A stretch of DNA of 64,000 bases from Rhizobium sp. Leaf306 (GTDB taxonomy: Bacteria > Pseudomonadota > Alphaproteobacteria > Rhizobiales > Rhizobiaceae): contig NZ_LMNX01000003.1 of the NCBI RefSeq assembly GCF_001423425.1, forward strand, positions 777,044-841,043, in the 5' to 3' direction. The position numbers and the translations under genes were made by a program. The notes below the pieces were generated by a model, which saw nothing but the letters and a program-made list of their open reading frames with translations, made no database searches and was not told the origin of the DNA. Shown one piece after another: positions 8,079 through 17,224 of the stretch (the stretch's first letter is position 1; the number at the start of each line of letters is the position of its first letter).

Positions 8079-9344
8079 ATGAGCATTATGCGTGGTGGTC
8101 GATATGATGTCGTGGTGGTCGGAGGCGGTGCAGCCGGCATGAGCGCGGCGGTGGCCGCATCCCGATCGGGCGCACGAGTTCTGCTCGTCGAGCGGTACGG
8201 ATTTCTCGGCGGCGCAGCCGCAAATTCTCTGGTTCTCGCCTATTGCGGCTTCTACCAGAAAGGCCCCGAACCGGTCTTTGCCGTGCGCGGAATAGGTGCG
8301 GATCTCTTGCACACCCTCCGCACGCTCGGCCAGGAGGTCGCGCCGATCAGGTCGAGCAGCGGCAACTGGATCGTCATGCTGGATCCGGAGGCAATCAAGT
8401 TCGGCTTCGACCAGATGACCGACGCTGCCGGTATCGACGTGTTGCTGCACTCTCGCGTGACAGCCGTCGCAACCGGCTCGGACGGCCTGACCGCAATCAC
8501 CGTGACTGACCACGCCGGTTGCTACGAGATCACTGCCGCCGGATTCGTCGATGCCAGTGGCGAGGCAGCGCTCGCATCGCTCGCCGGGTTCGAAATGACA
8601 GTCAACAGCATGGCAGGCGACAAGGTTCAGCCGGCCTCATTGCCGGTTCGCATCGGCGGAGTAGCGCCAGGGGTTTCATTCGACCGGGCGCGGATGGCAG
8701 ACCTGATTGCAAGGCACAACGAGAGCGGCGATACGCAAATCCACCGTGCAGACGGGGGCGTTATGCTGCGGCTTCCGACATCGAACGACTACTGGTGGAT
8801 GACGATCGACCTCGACACGGACGGTTTGAGCGGCGCAAGTCTTGGATCAGCGGAACGCCAGGCACGACGAGAAGCGTGGCGAAACCTTCAGTTGCTGCGG
8901 CAGCTACCGGGCTTTGAAACGGCCTTCATCGCAGCGACCGGACCGCAGATCGGCATCCGCGAAACGCGCCGGACACGGTCGCGCAACGATCTGACCGGTG
9001 CAGCCCTGGCAAAAGGCGAGCGGCGCGAAGACGGTATCGGCCGCGCAGCCTGGCCGATGGAGGTTCACGAGGCGCCTGGGAAAGTTCGTTTCGTCGATCT
9101 TGGGGGAGAAGGATTTGCAGACATCCCGATGGGATCGATCGAGGCTGCCGGAGCTTCCAATCTTTTCCTCGCGGGCCGCGTCGCCGGGGCCGATCAGGCA
9201 GCCTATGGTTCGCTGAGGGTGATGGGAACCGCTTTCGCAACAGGGCATGCAGCCGGCGTTGCCGCAGCATTGCGCGCCTCGAGCGCAACAGTTTCGGCCG
9301 ACGACGTGCGGGCAGCGCTTACGCTCCAGGGCGCGTTGATTTGA
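8079..9344 (+). CDS. FAD-dependent oxidoreductase
   Basis: 421 residues. The N-terminus has the dinucleotide-binding fold YDVVVVGGGAAGMSAAVAA (residues 8-26), ending with an acidic residue at the second strand (LLVERYGFLGG), which is typical of the FAD-dependent oxidoreductase family PF12831. The C-terminal FAD contact is GRVAGADQAAYGSLRVMGTA. The ATP or metal partner proteins seen with some members are absent. It probably oxidises a small organic metabolite of the adjacent cluster and it is divergent from a LysR gene. A second in-frame ATG three codons later (8088) is possible as start. Substrate unknown. Confidence 0.85.
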   Translation: MSIMRGGRYDVVVVGGGAAGMSAAVAASRSGARVLLVERYGFLGGAAANSLVLAYCGFYQKGPEPVFAVRGIGADLLHTLRTLGQEVAPIRSSSGNWIVMLDPEAIKFGFDQMTDAAGIDVLLHSRVTAVATGSDGLTAITVTDHAGCYEITAAGFVDASGEAALASLAGFEMTVNSMAGDKVQPASLPVRIGGVAPGVSFDRARMADLIARHNESGDTQIHRADGGVMLRLPTSNDYWWMTIDLDTDGLSGASLGSAERQARREAWRNLQLLRQLPGFETAFIAATGPQIGIRETRRTRSRNDLTGAALAKGERREDGIGRAAWPMEVHEAPGKVRFVDLGGEGFADIPMGSIEAAGASNLFLAGRVAGADQAAYGSLRVMGTAFATGHAAGVAAALRASSATVSADDVRAALTLQGALI

Positions 9345-9412
9345 AATCCTGCAGGTTCACTGGCGGCCGGAAATTTGCGGGACAACAATGACTTTGATCA
9401 CCGCAGTGCCGG

Positions 9413-9436
9413 GGCCGCGTTGAGTTCAACACGGCC
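9413..9436. terminator. bidirectional hairpin between convergent genes
   Basis: The inverted repeat GGCCG-c-GTTGA / TCAAC-a-CGGCC lies between the FAD oxidoreductase (ends 9344) and the DapA-type gene (ends 9489), which converge. A short T run follows on the plus strand (GGCTTTTATC). Position and shape suit a two-way terminator. Confidence 0.55.
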
Positions 9437-9488
9437 ACGGCTTTTATCGTCGCGGAAACAGGAACCGTTTTACCCGCGAGCGCAAAGA

Positions 9489-10451
9489 TCAGGGCTTGCA
9501 GGTCTGTACAGCGCCGGGGAGCTTGCACCAGTCGGCATACCAGGTGTCGAACAGCGTCAGCTGGGCTTCCACATAGCCGCGCTGGCTGTCGCTGAGCACG
9601 TCCGTTTCGATGAAGTTCAGCGCATATTCTGCGTCGCCCTTCAGGACCATCATGTGCTTGAAGTAGAGAACCAGATCCGGGCCTTCATCGAAGGAGGAAA
9701 GCACGCCGAGCGCTTCTTCCAGTTCCTTGGCGCGCAAGCGTGCATCGGCGTTACCCGTGGCCGCGGCTTTCGCGAGGTTGCACAGATGCAGCACTTCCCT
9801 GGGAAGAACGTTGCCGATGCCCGTAATGGCGCCGGTTGCGCCGCAATTGACGTAGCCGTGGTAGACGGCGGTATCGACGCCGATCATCAAAGAAACGTCG
9901 TCATCGCGGCTGGTGATGGTTTCGGCCGCATAGCGCATGTCGGCCGGACCGCCGAATTCCTTGAAACCAACAAGGTTGGGGTGTTCCGCGCGAAGCGCGA
10001 AAAACAGATCGGCGCGCGTGGCAAAGCCGTAATAGGGGCTGTTGTAGATGACCGCAGGCAGGTCCGGTGCAGCGGACAGGATTGCCTTGAAATGCGCCTT
10101 CTGGGCGGCGATCACAGAGCCGCGCGACAGAACCCGCGGGATGACCATGAGACCATTTGCGCCGACCTTCTGGGCGTGTGCGGCAAGCGCGACGGCAGAT
10201 GCGGAGTTGATCGCGCCAGTGCCGACAATCACGGGGATGCCAGCCTCAACCAGACGCGAGACGCCTTCCATGCGCTGCGCATCTGTGAGCAGGGGCCAGT
10301 CACCCATGGATCCGCAATAGACCACTGCCGACATGCCCGTTTCGATCAACTGCTGTGCCTTACGGACCAGCGCGTCAAAATCCGGCATGCGGTCTGCGGT
10401 GCACGGTGTCATCAGCGCCGGAACGACGCCCGAAAATATGCTTGCAGTCAC
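9489..10451 (-). CDS. dihydrodipicolinate synthase/N-acetylneuraminate lyase family aldolase
   Basis: 320 residues from the GTG at 10451, which has AAGGAG six bases upstream; an upstream in-frame start at 10511 lacks a ribosome site. It is a DapA-type TIM barrel with the Schiff-base lysine in LVGFKEFGG and the tyrosine in AVIYNSPYYGF. Members cleave or condense pyruvate-containing 2-keto acids. It is longer at the C-terminus than DapA itself and is not in a lysine context, so a catabolic keto-acid aldolase or dehydratase is more likely. A FadR-type regulator gene lies upstream on the same strand, with a 14-bp palindrome between the two. Confidence 0.85.
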   Translation of the reverse strand: MTASIFSGVVPALMTPCTADRMPDFDALVRKAQQLIETGMSAVVYCGSMGDWPLLTDAQRMEGVSRLVEAGIPVIVGTGAINSASAVALAAHAQKVGANGLMVIPRVLSRGSVIAAQKAHFKAILSAAPDLPAVIYNSPYYGFATRADLFFALRAEHPNLVGFKEFGGPADMRYAAETITSRDDDVSLMIGVDTAVYHGYVNCGATGAITGIGNVLPREVLHLCNLAKAAATGNADARLRAKELEEALGVLSSFDEGPDLVLYFKHMMVLKGDAEYALNFIETDVLSDSQRGYVEAQLTLFDTWYADWCKLPGAVQTCKP

Positions 10452-10525
10452 GGAAAGCTCCTTCGTTTCGGCGCACGGAAACGCGCCCCTGTCCCTATCG
10501 ACGAGCAGCATAGCGTCTTCTTCAA

Positions 10526-10539
10526 TCTTGTCGACAAGA
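10526..10539. promoter_or_regulatory. 14-bp perfect palindrome, likely GntR/FadR-type operator
   Basis: TCTTGTCGACAAGA is a perfect palindrome located 75 nt upstream of the aldolase start and just after the GntR gene. FadR-subfamily regulators commonly bind TTGTnnACAA-like palindromes, so the neighbouring GntR (10553-11287) is the obvious candidate ligand. Confidence 0.55.
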
Positions 10540-10552
10540 AAAATACAAATAC

Positions 10553-11287
10553 CTACAGGACAATGTCGAGCCTATCATGGCGGGTCAGCAACCGCTCGAT
10601 CTGGGCTTCGATCTGCTCACTGTGAGCGCGGCCGAGCCTGTCCGCGGCCTCGACGTCTCGCGCTTCGATCGCCGCGATGATTTCCTCGTGTTCGTCCACA
10701 AAGCGGGATGGCAGCCGATCATCATAGGATTGGTAGTAGAGACGCAGCATTCTCCGCCCTTCGCCCAGCAGACGCTCGAAGAAGCGCGCATAGTATTCAT
10801 TGCGGCCAGCCGCAGCGATCGCCGCGTGAAAGTCCGCATTGGTTGCGATCATGGCCAAGGCGTCCTGGGCTTCGACAGCCGCTTTGAATTCTGCCTGATG
10901 AACTCGAATGCTGTCGAGGTCACCTGCCTTATGGTGCTGCGCGGCGAGCCGCGTCGTGACCCGGTACATCAAACCCAGCGCATCGAAATAGGCGTGCATG
11001 CCGAGAAAGTCGATGTTCGACACCATGGTCGACCGGTTCGGCAGGGTCTCGATCAGCCCCTCTCCGGCAAGCCGCACCAGAGCTTCACGAATCGGCGTGC
11101 GCGACATGCCGAACCGCGTTGCCAGTTGCACTTCGTCGATCGCACTTCCGGGGGCGAGGCGAAGATCAAGGATTTCATCCCGCAAGAGGTCATAGACCTG
11201 CCTCGCGCCGGACCCCCTCTTGCGCTCCAGCGCATGATTTTGATTGCTGTCGTCCATGCCGGCACCCACAAAGTTTTTATCTGTCAT
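10553..11287 (-). CDS. GntR-family regulator, FadR (FCD) subfamily
   Basis: 244 residues. The GntR winged helix is at about residues 25-95 (RQVYDLLRDEILDLRLAPGS, then MSRTPIREALVRLAGEGLI). The helical FCD ligand-binding domain follows, with its metal-binding pattern in DFHAAIAAAGRN and AHSEQIEAQIERLL. It sits 101 nt upstream of the DapA-type aldolase on the same strand and is divergent from the M24 peptidase (11473), so it probably represses one or both until an organic acid is bound. A second start ten codons in (11257) is possible. Confidence 0.92.
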   Translation of the reverse strand: MTDKNFVGAGMDDSNQNHALERKRGSGARQVYDLLRDEILDLRLAPGSAIDEVQLATRFGMSRTPIREALVRLAGEGLIETLPNRSTMVSNIDFLGMHAYFDALGLMYRVTTRLAAQHHKAGDLDSIRVHQAEFKAAVEAQDALAMIATNADFHAAIAAAGRNEYYARFFERLLGEGRRMLRLYYQSYDDRLPSRFVDEHEEIIAAIEARDVEAADRLGRAHSEQIEAQIERLLTRHDRLDIVL

Positions 11288-11472
11288 TCATGCACTACTG
11301 CATCCTCTCCTCGTCGTCAGCCCGTCCGGCAATTCGAACGAAAGTCTTGACGACCGTCGCCAGCAGCATATTCATCGCCAAACGCTACCGCTACGCCAAC
11401 TGCGCACGCTCAAAGATCTCACCCCTCGCGTAGGCCCCGCCGGCCGAACAGCGCTTTCAGGAAAGTCCCAGC

Positions 11473-12675
11473 ATGAGTGCCCCTGCCTACATATCGTTCG
11501 AACAGTCGCTTGCCGGTTTTGACAATATTGCTGCCGCGGTTCCGCCGATCTCGAAGGAGGAACTGAACGCGCGCATAGCCAAGCTGCAGGGGCTGATGCG
11601 CGACGGAGGCGTCAAGGCGGTCTATCTCGATACATCGACGAGCCTCACCTATTTTACCGCCATGACGCTCGGGGCGAGCGAACGCATGCATGGTGCGATC
11701 ATCCCTTCGCGCGGCGCTCCGATCTATATCAGCCCCGCCTTCGAGGAGCCGAAGACCCAGACGCTAATCACGATCCCCGGCGAGATCGCGGTCTGGGAGG
11801 AGCATGAGGATCCGGCCCGTTTGGTCGCTGACCTGATCTGCAGCCTTGCCGCAGACGGGAACATTCTGGCCTTCGATTCGGCGACGCCATTCGCATTTTC
11901 CAGCCCGATCACCACGCATCTCGGCGACCGCCTGACGGTTACCGGCGCCAAGGACTTGATTGCCCAGTGCCGGCAGATCAAGTCGGCGAACGAGATCGCG
12001 ATCATCCAGGCCGCGATGACCGCGAGCCTTCGTGTTCACAAGGCCGTCTGGGAAGGTCTCTACGAGGGCGTGAAGACAACGGAAGTCACCGATTTCATTG
12101 CCGCTGCGCATGCCAAGCTCGGTATGAAACACATCTTTGCCGCTGCGCAGTTCGGCGAAGCGACCGCCTATCCGCACGGCGTTCCCTACGCGCAGACGCT
12201 GAAGGCGGGCGACATGGTGCTGATCGATCTCGGCGCGCATATCCACCGCTACTGCTCTGATATCACCCGCACTTATGTCTTCGGAGAGCCGACGGAACGC
12301 CAGCGCGAGATCTGGTCGCTCGAACAGAAAGCCCATCGCGCCGCCTTTGACGCGGCAAAGATCGGGATCGCCTGCGAAGAGGTTGATTTTGCCGCCCGCA
12401 AGGTGCTGACCGATGCCGGCTACGGTCCCGACTATCAGGTTCCCGGCCTGCCGCACCGGACCGGACACGGGCTCGGCATGGACATGCACGAAGACCCCTA
12501 CATCGTTCGCGGCAACAAGACACCTCTTGCTCCAGGCATGGTGTTTTCCGACGAACCGATGTTGGCACTCTACGGGGAATGCGGCGTCCGCCTGGAAGAC
12601 ATCATCTACATGACCAAAGAGGGGCCCGCCTTCTTCACGCAGCCGTCGTCCTCTCTCGAGCGGCCGTTTGATTGA
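11473..12675 (+). CDS. M24 family metallopeptidase (Xaa-Pro dipeptidase/creatinase-like)
   Basis: 400 residues with the two-domain creatinase/prolidase plan: an N-terminal creatinase-like domain (residues 20-165) and a C-terminal pita-bread domain. All five metal ligands can be seen: Asp in MVLIDLGAH, Asp in RYCSDITRTY, His in HRTGHGLGMD, Glu in FSDEPMLALY and Glu in GVRLEDIIY. It would hydrolyse an X-Pro peptide or an N-substituted amino acid in the cytoplasm. AGGAAAG precedes the ATG. It is divergent from the FadR-type regulator and ends about 65 nt before cytochrome b561, which is on the other strand. Confidence 0.9.
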   Translation: MSAPAYISFEQSLAGFDNIAAAVPPISKEELNARIAKLQGLMRDGGVKAVYLDTSTSLTYFTAMTLGASERMHGAIIPSRGAPIYISPAFEEPKTQTLITIPGEIAVWEEHEDPARLVADLICSLAADGNILAFDSATPFAFSSPITTHLGDRLTVTGAKDLIAQCRQIKSANEIAIIQAAMTASLRVHKAVWEGLYEGVKTTEVTDFIAAAHAKLGMKHIFAAAQFGEATAYPHGVPYAQTLKAGDMVLIDLGAHIHRYCSDITRTYVFGEPTERQREIWSLEQKAHRAAFDAAKIGIACEEVDFAARKVLTDAGYGPDYQVPGLPHRTGHGLGMDMHEDPYIVRGNKTPLAPGMVFSDEPMLALYGECGVRLEDIIYMTKEGPAFFTQPSSSLERPFD

Positions 12676-12740
12676 CGAGGCGAGTCTATCCGAGGGCGTG
12701 AGCCGGGGCCGGCGTCACCTGTGTCGGCCGGCGAAGCCTT

Positions 12741-13241
12741 CTAGCCAGTCGTCATCCTGCGCAGAACATTTGTTTTCCAATAGAACTGGTGGACAAGAGC
12801 GCCCAGCACATGGCCGGAGATCAGCACCCATAAGGCGACTTTGAGGACATCGGCATGCAGTTCCCCTGCACTGCCGTAGCCAAGATAGTATGCAGCCATG
12901 CCAGTCAGCGGCATTGCGACGAGCAGAATGTAGAGCGCGGCATGCGCGGCTGTGGCAGCCATCCGAAAAATCGGGGGTTCCTGCGGCGGGGATGCCGGAA
13001 CGCCACGGGTGAAGCGGAGGATCAGGCGAAGAACGACGAGAGCCAGAATAGAAACGCCCACATAGGCGTGAATATTGGCACTTGCCACTTGGTCGGCAGA
13101 GGCCATCCCGTCTCGCTCCATACTCCGGTTCCAGTCGCTCATGCCATCGGGCAGGACGAGGTTGAAAGTGACGAGCGCAGCGGTAAGCCAGTGCAGGACG
13201 CGTTGAGATACGGAAAATGATAGAGGTCTAGACGTTGTCAT
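12741..13241 (-). CDS. cytochrome b561 family protein
   Basis: 166 residues from the ATG at 13241, which has GGAAGGA upstream; the open frame continues to 13364 without a better start. Four membrane segments are visible, with haem-ligand histidines in the expected helices: RVLHWLTAALVTFN, NIHAYVGVSILALVV, TAAHAALYILLVAMP and ISGHVLGALVHQFYW. Two b haems would shuttle electrons between the quinone pool and a periplasmic acceptor, or superoxide to quinone as shown for E. coli CybB-type proteins. No partner protein is visible next to it apart from a tiny ORF upstream. Confidence 0.88.
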   Translation of the reverse strand: MTTSRPLSFSVSQRVLHWLTAALVTFNLVLPDGMSDWNRSMERDGMASADQVASANIHAYVGVSILALVVLRLILRFTRGVPASPPQEPPIFRMAATAAHAALYILLVAMPLTGMAAYYLGYGSAGELHADVLKVALWVLISGHVLGALVHQFYWKTNVLRRMTTG

Positions 13242-13396
13242 TGGTGATCCTTCCATCGTGGTTGTCTCAGACGTCGCATGGGGCGATCGGATGGTGAGCG
13301 TCGACGGGGCATTGGGTTTGATCATCGAGATCGCCTGGTGCGGGGACTTCAGCTTCACACGCACCGTTTCATTCCTTCGGTTGTCAGGATGATCGA

Positions 13397-13576
13397 CTAG
13401 AGGCCGAAGCTGACATTGAACTGAAGGCGCTCAGGGTCATTTCCCAACGCCTGCCTCCGCTGCCATGACGCGGTCTCGAAGCGTTTTGCGATTGCATCAG
13501 GTAGAGAGACCCAGCCGCCACGACGTCCCGTTCCGGACGGCCCGAACACCGTGCCGGTCGCCGTGGAAAGCTTCAT
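13397..13576 (-). CDS. possible 59-residue small protein or gene remnant
   Basis: In the 440-nt gap between cytochrome b561 and the FixL gene there is an ORF of 59 codons on the minus strand. Its start is the ATG at 13576 (MKLSTATGTVFG), it passes through WVSLPDAIAKRFETASWQ and ends NDPERLQFNVSFGL before a TAG. The last residues look like the closing beta strand of an outer membrane barrel protein, so this could be the tail of a lost porin-like gene. No ribosome site is obvious and no family is recognised. The rest of the gap shows nothing I can name. Confidence 0.25.
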   Translation of the reverse strand: MKLSTATGTVFGPSGTGRRGGWVSLPDAIAKRFETASWQRRQALGNDPERLQFNVSFGL

Positions 13577-13681
13577 CCGCGGGAGCCGTTGCGGTCACGG
13601 ATATAATTACACGGGGTGAAAGACCGATCATTCAAAGCGTATGCGAAAGCAGAAGAAAAACAGACGCCGTGTTCAGGGGAG

Positions 13682-15598
13682 TCAATCCAAAAGTTCGCGT
13701 AAGACCGTCGCGAGCTCCCGAGCAGTATGTGGTTTCCGCAACCATCGTCCTGACTGAGCCAGTTTTTTACCTGCGATGGTTGGCTCGGCGTATCCGGACG
13801 TGAACAGAACCTTTATCGTCGGCTTTGCCATCCTCACTTGATCCGCAAGCTCGTTGCCTGTCATGCCGCCTGGCATGACGATGTCGGTAAAGAGGAGCGA
13901 GATGTCATCGTGCTTTTGGAGAAGTTCGAGCGCCTGAATTCCAGTTGCTGCTTCGATGATTTGGTAGCCGAGGTCTGCAAGCCGTGCGACCACCACTCGA
14001 CGCACCCTCGGATCGTCTTCGACGACCAAAAGCTTTTCCCGGCCTCGGGGCAACGGAGCGGTTTCTGCCGTGTCGAAATGCGTGATCTCTTCGTCAGCTT
14101 TTGACCGGGCGGAAGGCAGAAAGAGCCGGACGCTCGTTCCCTGCCCGGGCTCGCTGTAGAGCTGGATGTTTCCACCGGATTGCTTGGCAAAACCGTAGAC
14201 CATACTCAAACCCAGACCTGTCCCGGCACCAAGGCCCTTCGTTGTGAAGAACGGGTCAAAAGCCTTCTCGCGAACCTCGGCCGTCATTCCCGAACCCGTG
14301 TCCGTTACTGAGATCAAGACAAAGTCACCAGTCCTTACCGACGGATAGGTTTTCGCGTAGTCAGCATCGAGTTTGACGCTGGAGATATCGATCGTCAGCC
14401 TTCCGCCTTTTGGCATAGCGTCGCGCGCATTTATCGCCAAATTCAGGATGGCATTCTGGAGCTGCGATCCGTCGACCGAAGCCTCGATGGCCGCGCCTGA
14501 TATAACCGTGCGAAGCTCAACGGCTTCTCCAAGGGTTCTGCGTAACAGGTCCGAAAAGCCGCCGACGAGTTGCCCTATATCCACCGTTCTCGGATTGAGG
14601 CTTTGACGCCGTCCGAATGCGAGAAGCTGGCTTGTCAGTTTGGCACCGTCATCTGCCGCGCTTTGCGCCTCACGCAGAAGCACTCGAAGCTTTGGATCCT
14701 CAAGCTTGTTATCGATCATTTCCAGATTGCCGCTGACCACGGTCAGGAGATTGTTGAAATCATGAGCCAAACCGCCAGTCAGCTGGCCGATGGCCTCCAT
14801 CTTCTGCGATTGGCGCAGTTCTTCCTCGATCTTGTGTCGGCTCGTCAGGTCCCGGATGAAGCCCGTAAAGATCCGCTTGTTGTGGGTTGCTGCTTCGCCC
14901 ACCGAAAGCTCCATCGGAAAGGTCGAGCCGTCCTTGCGTCGTCCGGTCACAACCCGGCCATATCCGATAATGCGCCGTTCGCCGGTCGTCAGGTAATTGG
15001 AAATGTAGCTATCGTGCGCCGCGCGGTCGGGATCGGGCATCAAAACCTTGACATTCAGTCCGCAGACTTCTGCTGCCTTGTATCCGAACAGCCGTTCCGC
15101 AGCCGCGCTGAACGATGAAATGATGCCCGCTTCATCAATGACGACCATCCCGTCAGGAACGGTATCCAGGATAGAAAGCTGGTGGGCCTCGCGCTCGGCG
15201 ACGGTTTCCTGCATCACTTTCATCGCCGTGACATCGTTGTTTGTCTGGACCACGACCTGCTCGGCCGAGCCCAGCGGCGACAGAAGAACCCAGTGGGTCG
15301 CAATGAAGAGAGGGCGGCCATCCTTGTGGTGATGGATGACTTCGCCGCTCCAAGACTGCGCAGCCAAGAACCGGTTTCGTTGTTCTTCAACAGATTCAGG
15401 GAACTGCGTGCCGAGAAGCTCGTGAACCTCTTGGCCAACGGCCTCGATGCGTGACCATCCGTAGAGGTTTTCGCATCCTGCAGTCCAGCTGCGGATGATA
15501 CCATCCGTTCCGTGAACAATGATGTTTGCCGCATCCAGCAAGCCTGTAACAGCAGAAAGCTGTCGTTCGAGCTCATCTCGACTGCCTCTATATGACAT
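13682..15598 (-). CDS. fixL: hybrid oxygen-sensing histidine kinase, hFixL type
   Basis: 638 residues, soluble. Order: PAS 1 (about 15-125); PAS 2 (about 140-255); HisKA with [10 protein letters not shown] (phospho-His279); HATPase with [17 protein letters not shown] and [10 protein letters not shown]-terminal receiver (about 520-638) with VVEDD, phospho-Asp in FTDIVMPGG and the KP pair. PAS 2 has the FixL haem signature: proximal His195 in [11 protein letters not shown] and the distal Arg215 in [10 protein letters not shown]. This is what FixL uses to bind oxygen and turn the kinase off. The hybrid form with a receiver and no membrane anchor matches hFixL of Rhizobium etli and R. leguminosarum. 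It lies 21 nt after the FixK-type gene on the same strand, so the two are likely cotranscribed. Confidence 0.9.
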   Translation of the reverse strand: MSYRGSRDELERQLSAVTGLLDAANIIVHGTDGIIRSWTAGCENLYGWSRIEAVGQEVHELLGTQFPESVEEQRNRFLAAQSWSGEVIHHHKDGRPLFIATHWVLLSPLGSAEQVVVQTNNDVTAMKVMQETVAEREAHQLSILDTVPDGMVVIDEAGIISSFSAAAERLFGYKAAEVCGLNVKVLMPDPDRAAHDSYISNYLTTGERRIIGYGRVVTGRRKDGSTFPMELSVGEAATHNKRIFTGFIRDLTSRHKIEEELRQSQKMEAIGQLTGGLAHDFNNLLTVVSGNLEMIDNKLEDPKLRVLLREAQSAADDGAKLTSQLLAFGRRQSLNPRTVDIGQLVGGFSDLLRRTLGEAVELRTVISGAAIEASVDGSQLQNAILNLAINARDAMPKGGRLTIDISSVKLDADYAKTYPSVRTGDFVLISVTDTGSGMTAEVREKAFDPFFTTKGLGAGTGLGLSMVYGFAKQSGGNIQLYSEPGQGTSVRLFLPSARSKADEEITHFDTAETAPLPRGREKLLVVEDDPRVRRVVVARLADLGYQIIEAATGIQALELLQKHDDISLLFTDIVMPGGMTGNELADQVRMAKPTIKVLFTSGYAEPTIAGKKLAQSGRWLRKPHTARELATVLRELLD

Positions 15599-15619
15599 AG
15601 CTTTCCCATGATCGCACGC

Positions 15620-16372
15620 TCAGTGGGACCGTCCCCCGCGGACGATCGTTAACCGGGGCTCGCGGGAACGATCATCTTCATCTCCGGCCATCTGCGCAAG
15701 CAGAACCGGACGGCAGATCGTTATCGCGTTTCGAGCCGCCACACCGTCGATTTGGATGGCACCCTTGCCGATGAGCTTTGTCATGGTGCGCGAGACTGTT
15801 TCGATTGTCAGTCCAAGGTAATCGGCTATGTCCTGCCTCCCCATGGGAAGCTCCAGCGTGGTCCGGTTGCCTGAGGAAGCCGCTTGGCGCCGGAGTGTCG
15901 CCAGCAGAAAGGAACAAAGGCGTTCCTCCGCGTTCTTGGATGACAGGAGCACCATCTGATCCTGCGCTGCCGCCATCTCGTCGGAGACCAGAGCGAAGAG
16001 CTGTGGGCGCAAGTGATCACTCTCGGTCACCGCTGCATCGAACCGGCGTCGTGACAATCGCCTCAGGGTTACAGACGTCACCGCCTCGGCACTGTAGAGA
16101 TAACGCCCGCCAAGCGAGATGCCGACGATATCGTTTGGATAGAGGAAGCCGGTAATCACCCGCCGTCCGTCGGCGATGATCCGAAAAATTCTCAACGTAC
16201 CTTCGAGAATTTCGAAAACATCGACCGCATCGTCGCTCTCAAAGAAAAGCGCTTTTCCCGCTGTCAAATGTTCAAACGGCTGCTTGCAGAACAGGCTGTG
16301 AAGGCTGGTTTGGTGATGGACTGCGTGAAGAGCAGTCGTCCCACTTTCATAATTCTGAGTTGTACTGAGCAT
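15620..16372 (-). CDS. fixK: Crp/Fnr-family regulator, FixK type
   Basis: 250 residues from the ATG at 16372, which has GGAGG eight bases upstream; the open frame continues to 16549 but overlaps the divergent gene and is not homologous. The cyclic-nucleotide-binding-like beta roll covers about residues 30-140. The HTH (GRQDIADYLGLTIETVSRTM) carries the E-x-x-S-R residues that read TTGAT half-sites in FNR/FixK. Only one cysteine (LFCKQP) lies in the N-terminal part, so the four-cysteine iron-sulfur site of FNR and FnrN is absent and oxygen control must come through hFixL/FxkR. It shares its upstream region with fxkR. Confidence 0.87.
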   Translation of the reverse strand: MLSTTQNYESGTTALHAVHHQTSLHSLFCKQPFEHLTAGKALFFESDDAVDVFEILEGTLRIFRIIADGRRVITGFLYPNDIVGISLGGRYLYSAEAVTSVTLRRLSRRRFDAAVTESDHLRPQLFALVSDEMAAAQDQMVLLSSKNAEERLCSFLLATLRRQAASSGNRTTLELPMGRQDIADYLGLTIETVSRTMTKLIGKGAIQIDGVAARNAITICRPVLLAQMAGDEDDRSREPRLTIVRGGRSH

Positions 16373-16456
16373 AACCGTGCCTCCAATCTCGATGCGCGCA
16401 GTTGACTCGCGTGGCGTGACGGGCGGATGCTGTTTCCGTGACAATCTATGGAATTG

Positions 16457-16472
16457 CGTAACACATTGTAAC
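16457..16472. promoter_or_regulatory. K-box-like direct repeat, predicted FxkR site upstream of fixK
   Basis: Read toward fixK (minus strand) the sequence is GTTACA-ATGT-GTTACG. The K-box described for FxkR in Rhizobium etli is GTTACA-N4-GTTACA, so there is one mismatch at the last base. It lies 85-100 nt upstream of the fixK start and only 12-27 nt upstream of the fxkR start. Confidence 0.65.
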
Positions 16473-16483
16473 AGGAGGGGATA

Positions 16484-17224
16484 ATGGCGCGGCAAAATCC
16501 TGCGACAGCTCACATCCTCATCGTCGATGATGATGTGAGGATCACTCAAATGTTGAAGCGATATCTCAACGAAGAGGGCTATTTAACCAGCGAGGCCAAG
16601 GATGGTGAGGAGATGCGCCTGCAACTTGCGCACACACAGGTCGATCTCATCCTGCTGGACGTCTCTTTGCCCGGAGGGGCCGATGGTTTTGATCTTGTTC
16701 GGGAGGTGCGAGCGGCGTCCGATACCCCGATCATCATGCTGACCGGTCGAAATGACGTTGTGGACCGGATCATCGGGCTTGAGATGGGCGCCGACGACTA
16801 TCTCGCGAAGCCGTTTAACCTCAGGGAGCTGCACGCCAGGCTGAAAGCCATTCTTCGCCGGCGAAACGTGCAACCTCCCGAGCAGGAAGAGACCGACAAG
16901 ATCGTCCATTTCGACCGCTGGGCTCTGAACCTTACGCGACGCGAGCTGTCATCAGCGGATGGCGAAGGTATCCATCTGACAACAGGCGAATACGACCTCC
17001 TCGCTGCCTTTGTGGCCCATCCAGGACGCGTGCTGTCGCGAGATTTCTTGCTAGAGGAAACAAAAGGGCGCCATCTCGATGCCTATGATCGGGCAATCGA
17101 CGCTCAAATCGTCCGGATCCGGCGCAAGGTGGAGATCGACCCCAAACAGCCGCAAATCATTCGCTCCATCCGGGGCGTCGGCTACATGTTCGCCGCACGC
17201 GTCAGCGCGGCGAAGGTTGCTTAG
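16484..17224 (+). CDS. fxkR: OmpR/PhoB-type response regulator, FxkR-like
   Basis: 246 residues. The receiver occupies residues 10-125, with the acidic pair VDDD, phospho-Asp59 in ILLDVSLPGG, Thr in MLTGR and Lys in YLAKPF. A winged-helix output domain follows (about 145-240, with LTTGEYDLLAAFVAHPGRVLS and RIRRKVE). It is divergent from fixK-hfixL, the arrangement known for FxkR, the regulator that takes phosphate from hFixL and activates fixK through a K-box. The symbol rests on context, domain plan and the K-box-like repeat, not on a direct alignment. It overlaps the convergent GNAT gene by 23 nt at the 3' end. Confidence 0.8.
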   Translation: MARQNPATAHILIVDDDVRITQMLKRYLNEEGYLTSEAKDGEEMRLQLAHTQVDLILLDVSLPGGADGFDLVREVRAASDTPIIMLTGRNDVVDRIIGLEMGADDYLAKPFNLRELHARLKAILRRRNVQPPEQEETDKIVHFDRWALNLTRRELSSADGEGIHLTTGEYDLLAAFVAHPGRVLSRDFLLEETKGRHLDAYDRAIDAQIVRIRRKVEIDPKQPQIIRSIRGVGYMFAARVSAAKVA

